NCBI RefSeq assembly: GCF_044762665.1
Contig: NZ_JBIWES010000001.1
Coordinates: 248,001 to 312,000, forward strand
Reading direction: 5' to 3'
Origin: Peribacillus frigoritolerans_B
GTDB lineage: Bacteria; Bacillota; Bacilli; Bacillales; DSM-1321
Length of the DNA stretch: 64,000 bases
Within the stretch, counting starts at the first letter, position 1. Every line of letters begins with the position of its first letter. The translations under genes and the position numbers were made by a program. This document shows, piece after piece, positions 16,895-26,389 of this stretch. Under the pieces are notes generated by a model. That model searched no databases, was not told where the DNA came from, and worked only from the letters and a program-made list of their open reading frames with translations.

Positions 16895-17829
16895 GAACTC
16901 TTACCTCCCGTTTTATTTAATACGTTTAAAATTATTTCCGATAAGTCTGGCGCCGTAAAGCGATTCGTTGGTCTACGTAATTGGAAAAACTCGATTTTCT
17001 TAATCATTTTCGCAGAAGTATTAAAATGCCAGTCCATCAATCCAGATTTTTGGATAAAAAAATTACGGTATGTATGATGATACAATTTATAAAATCTTTG
17101 AAGGGATGGTATAGGCGTAATATCTATCTCGTCATTTTCTCCCTTGATCAATTCAAATACACCAGCGAGCGGGAGTTGTTCGGTAATAAACTGATTTTGG
17201 ACCGGAACAGCGAATTTATCTTCTCTAACAATGAGTGGCTGATAGTTATTTGAATCCATTTCAAAATGATTTAAGCTCTCCAGCCATAATTTTTGTTGTG
17301 GATATGAAGGTGTTACAATTGGAATATTTTCATCATTTAGTGTTACTGGTATGACATCATCACTCATGAGCTTATAGCCCCTTTTTAAAAAAGCTGAAGC
17401 AAGAGTGGATTTGCCAGCACCAGAATCACCAACAATTGCATAGGCCTTTCCATCTATGGCCACCGCACTTCCATGTATAGGAAGAATTTTTCTTTGCATC
17501 AAAATGGCTCCCATGCATGTTCCGAGGATATAAAGACGAATCTCATCCTCTTGTGCTGCATCAATTGGACAAAATTCTATTCTATTTCCGCTTTGAATCA
17601 AGAAAATGGCCGTCTTGGAAACATGAAACATGATCCAGTCTTTCTTAATGACAAAATCATCATTAGGAACAGAATGCTCAGACCATAATGCATGGAGATC
17701 CGCTTTTTCAATAACAATATCAGCTTTATCATCCTCTATATTAATAGGAAGCAATTCGGGCAAAGCTATATCACTTGTAACGGTTAAACCATACGCTTCA
17801 TATACAGTTCTTGTTTTGATACCGATCAT
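16891..17829 (-). CDS. HPr-kinase-like lasso precursor kinase (PadeK-like)
   Basis: 312 residues. A P-loop AIVGDSGAGKSTLASA followed by GYKLMSDDVIPV is the HPr kinase/phosphorylase signature. In the paeninodin cluster the homologous PadeK phosphorylates the C-terminal serine of the precursor. The precursor here also ends in Ser, which fits. The start is placed at 17829, where GGGGG precedes ATG. A strong hairpin lies between the precursor gene and this gene. Confidence 0.85.
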   Translation of the reverse strand: MIGIKTRTVYEAYGLTVTSDIALPELLPINIEDDKADIVIEKADLHALWSEHSVPNDDFVIKKDWIMFHVSKTAIFLIQSGNRIEFCPIDAAQEDEIRLYILGTCMGAILMQRKILPIHGSAVAIDGKAYAIVGDSGAGKSTLASAFLKRGYKLMSDDVIPVTLNDENIPIVTPSYPQQKLWLESLNHFEMDSNNYQPLIVREDKFAVPVQNQFITEQLPLAGVFELIKGENDEIDITPIPSLQRFYKLYHHTYRNFFIQKSGLMDWHFNTSAKMIKKIEFFQLRRPTNRFTAPDLSEIILNVLNKTGGKSS

Positions 17830-17890
17830 ATAAATACCCCCGCACATAAATAACGTCTCTTAGCTAGACTAGCTTTAATGTATAAGTCAT

Positions 17891-17917
17891 ACCCCTATTA
17901 ACTGGATAAATAGGGGC
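17891..17917 (-). promoter_or_regulatory. Intercistronic hairpin behind the lasso precursor
   Basis: GCCCCTATT and AATAGGGGT pair around a nine-base loop in the 125-base gap between precursor and kinase. No T tract follows, so it may protect the upstream mRNA end or partly attenuate read-through, giving more precursor than enzyme. Confidence 0.55.
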
Positions 17918-17954
17918 TTAGGGGAATCCTAACAGACTTAGTAACGGAATAAGT

Positions 17955-18086
17955 TTAACTAAAAGTTATGTCACCTTTAGGTGTGTTTGATGGGAAAGCA
18001 GCATCTGTATATTCCCCTTCAGTTCCAAGCATTGTTTGATTAACATCAAGAATTTCCAATTCAGGTTTTTTCCATTCCTTTTTCAT
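17955..18086 (-). CDS. Lasso peptide precursor
   Basis: 43 residues. The leader runs M1 to M19 (MKKEWKKPELEILDVNQTM) with W5-x-x-P8, the position of the YxxP motif read by B1, and T18 at the conserved penultimate place. The core runs L20 to S43. With L20 as residue 1 the ninth core residue is D28, giving a predicted nine-member Leu1-Asp9 macrolactam ring; the tail is about 15 residues and ends ITFS. AAAAGGAGGTG precedes the ATG. Alignment of leader and ring position with paeninodin supports the call. It lies 15 bases behind the cyclase gene. Confidence 0.88.
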   Translation of the reverse strand: MKKEWKKPELEILDVNQTMLGTEGEYTDAAFPSNTPKGDITFS

Positions 18087-18101
18087 AGTATTCACCTCCT
18101 T

Positions 18102-20042
18102 TTAATTGAATCGTTTTAAAAATCGATACACGATTAAACTCCGCATTAGGAATTTATGGTCAGGATTTGTAGCAAGTTCGGGACTAGTTCCTTTTTTAAT
18201 CGTTCCTAGAGCATTCTTTATCGCCTGACCATCAAGGAACTCCAGGGCTTTATCATCTGTGCTCAGCTGCTCAATTTCCTCTATGAATTCACTCCATTTA
18301 GGAAGCATTCGGTGAACCCAATCAGCTCCCTGCACACCCCTGTACCGTTGGTTTAGCCTTACTTTATCGGGTAAGACATTCACTGTAGCATTTCGAATCA
18401 GGGCACGATCCATCCCATTCTGTACATATTGACTTTCCGGGAGTGATAAACAAAAGCGAATAACACGGATATCATTGGTCGGATCTCGCTTCCACAATTT
18501 GTATCGTAAGGAGAGCTTTGTGGAAAGCGTATTTCCTGCATTCCACTGAAAGATATCTTCAAAGTGCTTTTTTCTTTCATTAAAAATATCAGAATTCGAA
18601 TACCAGCCTGTTTCATCCATGCCGAATTCTTTAAATTTATCATATACGCCTATTCCTTCTGCAAACCTTGGATTGATTAAGGATGGAATTTTATATGACC
18701 CGCATTCCGGAAAGATCCGATCTATGATTGGAAAGCCGATTCTAGCAATTGCTTTCACCTTTCGCAATCTAGATCCTCCGACATTTCTCCTATATTGGTC
18801 CAACTCTTGATATAGTCGAACCCACCTTAGCCTTTTTAATAGGAGGGAGTAATACTCCAACGGGAATCCCCAGGAAATTGAAAAGTTCCCCCTATCTCCA
18901 TTAAGCAAAACACCTATGCCGTCCTCATTCGCTTTTTCAAACATCCCTTTCAACCAGAAAGAATTTTCAAAAAACTTATAGGGCATCTCCATGATGTCAA
19001 GGAAGTCTTCCATTTCAGAAAAGGAGTCTTTGCCCTTAAAGTCACAATAATGATCAATAATGCCGCCAACATGTCCTACCGTCGATTTGATGAAAGGCCG
19101 CTCATCAGCCAAAAAATATTTAGGCGTAAAATCTTTAAAATCTTCGGGAGGTATATAACTATATGTATGGAGTGCATTGCTTTCCCGCTGCAATTGATTT
19201 ACAGCAAAGCCAACAACAGCCCCGGAATCCAACCCACCACTCAACTGGGCGCCAACTTTCCGATGCGTCCTTAATCTGGATGTAACAGCTTCCTGGAAGA
19301 CACTTTGAAATGCTTCGATGTAATCTTCAGTAGATTTAAGTTTTAACTTATCCCCTTGAGTTAAATAGGAATATCGTTTTAAAGTCACCCTATTGTTCTC
19401 TATTATTAAGCTATGTGATGGTGGTATCTGATTTATCGTTGTATATGGCGTTAATGAAGAATCTACTGCATCAATCATTCCCGATACGGCCAAATACTCA
19501 GCAAGCCACTGCTTATTCAACTTTTTTTCAATAAAAGGTAATCTTAATAGCGGTTCCATAGTCGTACAAAAGGCAAATTTCCGAGAGTTTTGGTGATAAT
19601 AAAGAGTTCTGCTTCCTGAAAAATCCCTTGCCCCAAACAACTTCCGTTTCTTTTCGTCCCAAATGACAAAAGCAAAATCCCCTATTAAGAACTTGGGGGC
19701 ATCTTCACCCCACTTAAAGTAAGAAAGTAGAATCAGTTCACTATCTGTCATGCCCTTTCGATCGGATGGCTTAACTTGTAACCTCTGGAACAAATCATCA
19801 CGATTATCAATAATGGCATCAGCAGTAATGGTACAGCGTCTTTCATAATCATAAAGCGGGAGCTGCTCACCAACAGACTCTGGCGTGATCCATTGGGCAT
19901 GACAACCGAGAAAAATCTTTTCTCTATGCCACATTTGGATAGAATCAGCAGGGTACTTTTTTAAAGCCGTCATCATAATATGGCATTGTTGAAGATTTAT
20001 AGGCTCTTCATTAAAATGATAAATACCGGCTATAGCACTCAT
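18102..20042 (-). CDS. Lasso peptide macrolactam synthetase (asparagine-synthetase-like, C protein)
   Basis: 646 residues. The N-terminal glutaminase-like domain starts MSAIAGIYHF and lacks the catalytic Cys2 of true asparagine synthetases, as is common for lasso cyclases. The ATP-pyrophosphatase motif is QLSGGLDSGAVVG, near residue 266. The enzyme adenylates the ring Asp and closes the macrolactam on the core N-terminus. GGGGG precedes the start. It is the first gene of the operon. Confidence 0.92.
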   Translation of the reverse strand: MSAIAGIYHFNEEPINLQQCHIMMTALKKYPADSIQMWHREKIFLGCHAQWITPESVGEQLPLYDYERRCTITADAIIDNRDDLFQRLQVKPSDRKGMTDSELILLSYFKWGEDAPKFLIGDFAFVIWDEKKRKLFGARDFSGSRTLYYHQNSRKFAFCTTMEPLLRLPFIEKKLNKQWLAEYLAVSGMIDAVDSSLTPYTTINQIPPSHSLIIENNRVTLKRYSYLTQGDKLKLKSTEDYIEAFQSVFQEAVTSRLRTHRKVGAQLSGGLDSGAVVGFAVNQLQRESNALHTYSYIPPEDFKDFTPKYFLADERPFIKSTVGHVGGIIDHYCDFKGKDSFSEMEDFLDIMEMPYKFFENSFWLKGMFEKANEDGIGVLLNGDRGNFSISWGFPLEYYSLLLKRLRWVRLYQELDQYRRNVGGSRLRKVKAIARIGFPIIDRIFPECGSYKIPSLINPRFAEGIGVYDKFKEFGMDETGWYSNSDIFNERKKHFEDIFQWNAGNTLSTKLSLRYKLWKRDPTNDIRVIRFCLSLPESQYVQNGMDRALIRNATVNVLPDKVRLNQRYRGVQGADWVHRMLPKWSEFIEEIEQLSTDDKALEFLDGQAIKNALGTIKKGTSPELATNPDHKFLMRSLIVYRFLKRFN

Positions 20043-21835
20043 GTTATCCCCCTGATTGTTTTGTTATGTTAGATTGTGAATACTAATCTTTTAAATCCAC
20101 TATTTGCACATTTTAATGAGAATATTAAAATTTTAGCTTTCTCCTACGTTGGTTCATTACTTTGATGAAAATACTTCTATCATCTGACTTAAAAAATTTC
20201 ACGCCAACTAATTTTAAAGGAGTCCATATTTCTTTCATTTGTAATAGAGGCATTTATATTTCATCCTTTCTTTTTTTAACTCAATTAACACATATAATTA
20301 ATTATTTTGAATATGAACCTTGTTTAGAATTTTCAAAGGAGTACATTTTGTAAATTTCATTTATATAAACTAATATCATTAATTAAAAATCATCTTTACC
20401 TTTTTGGTAATCAATAATTTAAGGTGTTTATTAATGAGATGATTCAATTTGTATGCTAGTTGCTATCTCCCTAATATTTTTTTACGAACAACTTGTTCTT
20501 AATAACGAATGCAACAAGCTAAAAATACCACCTATTTATACCTATGTCAATAACTTTTATTTCCACATATATTTCCAAAAAGACCTCTCAATCATTAATC
20601 AATCTTCCTGTTTAATATCGATTAAGAAATTACTTAAAATGAACCCTAAAGTTTTACGTTGACTTACTAAGTGAAATGGTTTAATCCCTCATCACAAAAA
20701 GCGAAAATAGTTGAACTACAGGCTTTTGCCTTTTTTCCAACTAATATTGCTAAACTTAATGAAATTGCGTTAAGAGTCATACCTTAAAAAGCAGGAATAC
20801 AAGAATCTTTTACCGTTCCCTCGCTTCTTATACTGCTTGGAAAGAAAAAGATTCACTATGAAAAATCAAATTGGAGAGCAGTAAGAGTATCTTAATTCAC
20901 TGGAAACATCCAATTAATTAGATATCTTATAGAGAACACTTCAAGAGATAATGTTCATATACTTTTTACACACTATTGAGAGAATCTGGAGCTAGACAGG
21001 CGAATCTTTTGGATATAAGGTGCCAAACTTCCTTACAATGAAGACTTTTATGCTTTGACTATAAGTATTAACCCATGTAAGGAAATAACGTATAAAGGAA
21101 ATCTTGACTTGCCGATACATCACCAATGGGAAAAATTAGTATTATATTAGATCCACCAATCCTCCTGATGTTAAAAAACTTATGCCTAATCTTTCGCTAT
21201 AGAAGATTTTACACCAGTATACACTCCCTTAAATTTCACCCCTGATAAAGTAGAATCAGAATGCCTAGAGGCAGAATCGAAAGGGACGACCTATCGCTTA
21301 GTTAACAAATGGAGCCACCCATTCACTCGTCATCTTTGAGGTAATACTTACCTTTTGATTCAATTCAATCTAAATTGCAAGTTACCTAATCATCTAATAC
21401 TTTTCTCGTTCAATCATTTTTAACCGTTTAGCTGTCTAGTAAGATTGCAGGTAATGAGCAAAAAATGTATTCCTAGTTTTTAGACGTTGTACCTAAATCC
21501 CCAAAGTTTTAGGTTTGGAAGGAAATTTGAAATTTACATTTTTTTACCAAACGTTATTATACTTATTCTACCTTTTCCTTCTTTTGTCATGTCTGAAACT
21601 TCTAAAAAAATGACTATTAAATTTGTTGCTCCTTCTCAAGTGTTAGAGTAGTCGAATTACTCTTACAAAAAGTCCTAAAATGAGACCGTTAACAGTTAGT
21701 AATAATAAAAAAGGATTCATTAGATTTTGGTAGTGATTTCCTGTAAAAAAGTAAAGAGAAGCATCCACCTTTGTAAAAGATGAATGCTTTTACGGCTTAT
21801 TTTACACTTTCCATTTCCGAATAATCCTTATATAT
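20043..21835. other. 1.8-kb stretch without intact genes
   Basis: No intact gene is supported. The right two thirds hold the broken coding sequence described at 20676-21345; the remainder is AT-rich. Confidence 0.5.
20676..21345 (+). pseudogene. Decayed gene of unknown family
   Basis: Protein-like text runs along the forward strand with several in-frame stops and at least two frame changes. Pieces include KIVELQAFAFFPTNIAKLNE, QESFTVPSLLILLGKKKIHY, QLIRYLIENTSRDNVHILF, PYNEDFYALTISINPCKEI and PDKVESECLEAESKGTTYRL. Together they cover more than 200 codons of one ancestral gene. I cannot name it. Confidence 0.4.
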
Positions 21836-23038
21836 TTATATGGGCTTCCTAGTTTTTCTCCAAGCCCATAAAAAGGGACGTAACGGAAAATATAAAAAAT
21901 AAATGGGTTTAGGCAACCTCAAAGTCTTTACATCCTCTGAACTCGGAAAAAAAAATTTTATAACAAAGATTAACCTCTGCAGATTTGACTTTATTAAAAA
22001 TTGATAAAGATTTAAGACGAAGGACCTCTGCAGATTTGACTTTATTGAAAATAGATGATGTTTATCGTTTATAGCCAATTCACCTTTAGACTCATTGATA
22101 TGCGAATGACCCATTTCTACAATGTAAAATATTGCCAATTGCGCTATCCTTCTTGAACGTTTTCCTCCGGTAAATGATTTCATCTCTTCTGTTTTTGGAT
22201 TGTTTAATACTTGTGAGGATAATATAAGTACTTGTTTTCCTAAGTAGTGCTTTTGAATTAGAAATACGTTATTATTTTCAATAATTATACTCTTCCTTAT
22301 TATTTGATCAATATCTGCCAACCACCGTAGACGGAACCACCCATGCCTAGCCCCATGAGTAACCAGATATAAAAACAAATCTTCTTTTCCTAAGAAGTAA
22401 ACAGGATAACTTGTAATCATACTAACCCTTTTTCGTTCCCACAATTCATTAAAACTTGGTTCTTTTGTAGGGGAAGGGTGAAGTCTCCAATGAAGTTCAA
22501 TCTCGATTCCTTTTTGAAGATGGAAGTATGTTACGTGGTGTTTGTTCCATTTCCACTCGTAAATTGTTTTTGAACCTTCTTCTCTTTTATATCCTTGAGT
22601 CAATAGAAGTTCTTCTGCTTTTTTTAAATCGTTTATTTGAATTAAAATATCCAAATCTTTGGAAGTTCGGAGGGAAATATCCCCGTAAATATCAGCAGCA
22701 ATTACTGGTCCTTTTAGGAAAATAAGACTAATTTGATTTTCAGTAAATAATTTACTTACTTGTTCCATTTCGCCGCACAACTGGAGCATATAATATGTAT
22801 TGTTTTTGTATTGTTGGTACAAAGCATTAAGGACATGTGAAGGAATTCTTTTTTCTCCTATACTTTTTAACTTTGAATAAATTAATGGATAAATTCGATG
22901 ATGTTTTGCCAATAGGAGAAATATCTCCCAATCAATGTCTGCAAACAATTCATCTTTTAAATATGTTTTACTACTATCGAAATTATCTATCTTCATAATT
23001 TCAATTAATAATCTTAATTCCTGTGGTATGCTAGACAA
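21836..23038 (-). CDS. Nucleotidyltransferase family protein (NTP_transf_5-like)
   Basis: About 400 residues. The segment SLIFLKGPVIAADIYGDISLRTSKDLDILI has the G-x-x-L/D-x-D arrangement of this nucleotidyltransferase family, which is common near lasso peptide clusters. The first usable codon is a TTG at 23038 without a binding site; an AAGGGG lies 33 bases further up with no ATG after it, so the start is uncertain or damaged. Near the C-terminus an IKSNLQR-coding block is duplicated (about 21973-22058). It may modify the lasso peptide or be a bystander. Confidence 0.7.
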   Translation of the reverse strand: MSSIPQELRLLIEIMKIDNFDSSKTYLKDELFADIDWEIFLLLAKHHRIYPLIYSKLKSIGEKRIPSHVLNALYQQYKNNTYYMLQLCGEMEQVSKLFTENQISLIFLKGPVIAADIYGDISLRTSKDLDILIQINDLKKAEELLLTQGYKREEGSKTIYEWKWNKHHVTYFHLQKGIEIELHWRLHPSPTKEPSFNELWERKRVSMITSYPVYFLGKEDLFLYLVTHGARHGWFRLRWLADIDQIIRKSIIIENNNVFLIQKHYLGKQVLILSSQVLNNPKTEEMKSFTGGKRSRRIAQLAIFYIVEMGHSHINESKGELAINDKHHLFSIKSNLQRSFVLNLYQFLIKSNLQRLIFVIKFFFPSSEDVKTLRLPKPIYFLYFPLRPFLWAWRKTRKPI

Positions 23039-23798
23039 ATCGATACTGTAATTATTAATAATTAACTTCCCCTTTAACTTTTTTACTAAATTTCACAAAC
23101 ATAGCTACTTAGATAAATTTCCCTCTTTAACCCAGTAATATAGCAAAGACTATTAATAACACATCTACCTTTTCCGGTAATTCCTAATTACGATGCAACC
23201 CACTTTTTACTTTCTACCTAATGTCTTCTTTAATCCGACTATTCTAATAAATTGTATGGAAAGAGAAGCACAATATACCAGTAGTGAGTTTACTCGACGG
23301 TTCAACACATTAAATTATACAATACGTTAGTGAAAGAGGTTGCCTTCGATAGTATCTCTCAAAGCCTTTCATGCCTCATAAATAAAGAAAGTCAACAACA
23401 TACAATATATAGACTTTAATACAGTGAAATTTCCCAGGTTTCATTTTATTGAAGCCTAGTATAACCGCAAAAGAATACATAGTAACATGAGAATAAAACT
23501 CCCTAATCGAATGATTGAAAATTCAAATTAGGAGGACCGCTAAAAACTCAACTTATTTGTGTCAATGTATTAAAATTCTATTGTCCACATCAGTCTACTT
23601 TTGGTTCTTTCGTAATTTTATTGTGTTTCTTATGTATAGCAGAAGAAACTGTCCTATGCAAGACAACTTTGATAAAGGTATACTTTCACTCAAAATAAAC
23701 CATACATAGTTACAGATTAACTATTCTAAGGGGTATCTCACATACGTTGTTCCTATGTCAAATATTAGGATGAAAGATCAGTCCTCTTTAGAAAGGCA
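23039..23798. other. Gene-free stretch
   Basis: Short protein-like pieces (for example KLYNTLVKEVAFDSISQSL on the forward strand near 23310-23370) are surrounded by stops. No gene can be supported. Confidence 0.4.
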
Positions 23799-24872
23799 TT
23801 AGCTTGCCTGATTTGTTGAGTGATTCTTAGTCATCTTTGTATAAAGCTTTTTAATCCTCATTTGATTCGTGAACCATACTTCAATGTACTTATAAGAATA
23901 ATGAGAAAGAAGTAGGGAAAAAATTGTTCCAAATAGCGCAAATATCACAAAGGTTGTCAAATTATTATTAGGAATAACCTTTGGCAATAAAATCTTTAAT
24001 GGGAAAATACCAAATGGGTGCCATAAATAAAGACTGTAACTTATCGATCCAAAATACTGGAATACTCTACTCCTTAATACAGATGCTAGAATACCTTTTT
24101 CTTTGATTATGTCTACAAAAAAGAAAAAGCTAAAAACTACCGAAATAAATGTACTATACTCAAAACTAATTATAGTCAGGCATAAAAATATAATACCCCT
24201 TGTTTTCAAAAGCAAATTATAGGAGCTATAGACGTTTGATTTAGCATTCTCTTTGTTCTTCCTTTGAATAAAGTATAAAAACACACCTACTAAAAAGAAC
24301 ATTGCACGAGGTCTATAAAATAATATAGTAAGGGATATTAATATCGTTAGTATTAAACAAAAACCCCTTATATAACGATTTTTAACAAAATCGCCTTGAA
24401 GGATAATGAAAATCAAACATGCATTTATATAAAAGGCGAATTCATACCCCAAACTCCAAGAATTTTGTACGGCTTGTGGAATAGGAAATATACCTTGAAG
24501 CATAAATAGGTTCCCAAATAAATTCTTAAAATAGTCTAGAGATCTTATGTCCTTAAACCATTCAAAATCAATGATTGGTCCAATTGTAAACATAATAACA
24601 AACAATAATAAATAAACTGGGTAAATTCTCAAAACTCGATTCCATAGGAATTTTTTTATTAGTTTATGCTTCATTAAACTATGAGAAATTAAATATCCAC
24701 TTATAACGAAAAATAAATTTACACCTGTTGCTGCAATCACTTCATTCTTAATTTCCCAAAATTCGTTGAAGTGCAAAAAACCGGCCACCCCTGCCATGCC
24801 TACAAGATGACAGATAAAAACTATTAAAGCACAAAGACCTCTTAAACCTTGTATAGTAAAATTAGTATTCAT
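23799..24872 (-). CDS. Acyltransferase 3 (OafA-type) membrane O-acyltransferase
   Basis: 357 residues with about ten membrane helices. It begins TIQGLRGLCALIVFICHL, the acyltransferase-3 opening with the conserved histidine in helix one, and continues with SGYLISHSL and LWNRVLRIYPVYLL. Such proteins O-acetylate surface polysaccharides or antibiotics. AAGGGGG precedes the ATG. It stands alone between gene-poor stretches, so the substrate is open; the polysaccharide made by the cluster on its right is the obvious candidate. Confidence 0.85.
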   Translation of the reverse strand: MNTNFTIQGLRGLCALIVFICHLVGMAGVAGFLHFNEFWEIKNEVIAATGVNLFFVISGYLISHSLMKHKLIKKFLWNRVLRIYPVYLLLFVIMFTIGPIIDFEWFKDIRSLDYFKNLFGNLFMLQGIFPIPQAVQNSWSLGYEFAFYINACLIFIILQGDFVKNRYIRGFCLILTILISLTILFYRPRAMFFLVGVFLYFIQRKNKENAKSNVYSSYNLLLKTRGIIFLCLTIISFEYSTFISVVFSFFFFVDIIKEKGILASVLRSRVFQYFGSISYSLYLWHPFGIFPLKILLPKVIPNNNLTTFVIFALFGTIFSLLLSHYSYKYIEVWFTNQMRIKKLYTKMTKNHSTNQAS

Positions 24873-24950
24873 TTTTTCCCCCTTGTTAAGGTATAAGTCT
24901 ACAAGAAAAAAGAGAAAATTTACTCTCGGAAAGAGAACACCCTTTAAAAC

Positions 24951-25103
24951 TTATTTTCCTAAATATTGTCGAAGTTCATAAAATTTATCATAGAGAGACA
25001 GACGGATGTCTTCACCCCCATTTGCAGTGGTTATAACGTGAAAACCAATATCCCCAGAAGAAATGTTGTACAACATTTTGTTAGAATTGTGAACGATTCC
25101 ATA
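24951..25103 (-). pseudogene. C-terminal remnant of an unidentified gene
   Basis: An open reverse frame of 50 codons reads like a protein end (NKMLYNISSGDIGFHV, then TTANGGEDIRLSLYDKFYEL and RQYLGK stop). A TAG closes it upstream and there is no start. Probably the 3' end of a gene lost by deletion. Confidence 0.4.
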
Positions 25104-25447
25104 CTATGTCAAAAGGCAACTCATGGGAAAGTTCAATCTACTAAGTCAACAACAAACAAATTACAATTGCAAAATAAGAACAAAATAATTTAATTTACAA
25201 GCATTTTGTTATTTGATAATTTGATTAACTAAATTGCTTCGTATCAGTTTCTGCATTTACTGACCTTAAACACACATAATTATGTTTCATCTATCTTTTC
25301 CCCTAATATATTGCTTTACACTTTTCGATTCCCATTTCACGATCTCAATGAATCTAAAATAATCAACCTGATTCAATTAACGTAAGTTAATCAGACAGTT
25401 TAAAATACGAATAACTTCAAAAGGTTCTAATTGACCATCACACTATG
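25104..25447. other. Intergenic stretch without gene
   Basis: AT-rich; no credible frame or structured element seen. Confidence 0.4.
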
Positions 25448-26389
25448 TTAGTAAAAGTTTATTATATTTTCTTTTCCTAAATCTATTAAGCTATTCATTT
25501 TTATATTACTTACTAATTTATTTCGATAAGAATCTACATCAAATTTAGCAGCATTGGTACCCTGGCTATCCCAAATTGTAGCTTCGAAGTAATTGCGATT
25601 CCCTTTAACAAATATACCATATTCCGTAATTTCTGAAATTTGAATCTGAATATTGGTGAAACTGTTACCTGCTATTTCATTAGGTAAATAAGCATGACCA
25701 TCAAGGAAAATACCAAATTTACAATTACTAATATTTACTTGATTAAACGTATTCCCATTAATCCAAATTATATTAGAATCTTTTAATGTAGCTGTTTTAA
25801 AATAAATCGCCCTACCAAAACCATAAATATTGAGATTCCTCACTTGTACCCAAGAAATACAATCAAGATGATTTTTCGCATTAAAATAAATAGCATTTCC
25901 GTTTCCATTTCCTAAGATATTAATATCAGAAATCATAGTTTGATGGTTTCCTGAAGAAAATCCATCTTGTCCGTCTAGATAAATGACACTTGAGTTATAA
26001 TCTTTCACTAAACCTGTATTAATAGTCCCTCCTTGAATACTTCCATTTAATCGAATTTGGACAACGTTAACATTATTTTTCACATACAGGGTTGCGCCTT
26101 TATTTAATATAAGTTTTACATTAGATTTAATTTGAATTGTCTTTTCAACATAGTATTTTCCTCTAGGTACATAAACCTCCCCTCCACCATCTTTATTTGC
26201 TTGATTAATTGCTCTCTGTATAGCTAGTAAATCATCATCTAAATCATCACCTTTTGCTCCATATTTAAGTACACTATATTCGTAAACATTTTGAAGATCA
26301 ATTTTAACATTATTATTATTATCCCTAATGTCAAAGTTATTATGAAAATGACTATATAAAAAGGCGATTATAACTGCAGAAAATAGCAT
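25448..26389 (-). CDS. Right-handed beta-helix (pectate-lyase-superfamily) protein
   Basis: About 313 residues, anchored by an N-terminal hydrophobic segment. The domain starts YSVLKYGAKGDDLDDDLLAI-QRAI and goes on with GGGEVYVPRGKYYVEK, the usual entry into a parallel beta-helix. Asn-rich coils follow. Such proteins bind or cut acidic polysaccharides. The best Shine-Dalgarno (AAAGGAG) is followed at proper spacing not by ATG but by an ATT that would give MKNIVLMLFSA, a better signal anchor; the first ATG is six codons later. The start codon may therefore be unusual or mutated. Confidence 0.75.
   Translation of the reverse strand: MLFSAVIIAFLYSHFHNNFDIRDNNNNVKIDLQNVYEYSVLKYGAKGDDLDDDLLAIQRAINQANKDGGGEVYVPRGKYYVEKTIQIKSNVKLILNKGATLYVKNNVNVVQIRLNGSIQGGTINTGLVKDYNSSVIYLDGQDGFSSGNHQTMISDINILGNGNGNAIYFNAKNHLDCISWVQVRNLNIYGFGRAIYFKTATLKDSNIIWINGNTFNQVNISNCKFGIFLDGHAYLPNEIAGNSFTNIQIQISEITEYGIFVKGNRNYFEATIWDSQGTNAAKFDVDSYRNKLVSNIKMNSLIDLGKENIINFY

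Noticed and set aside
20162..20662. Two small forward frames (63 and 69 residues)
   Set aside because: AT-rich composition, no ribosome binding sites, unlike real proteins in sequence.
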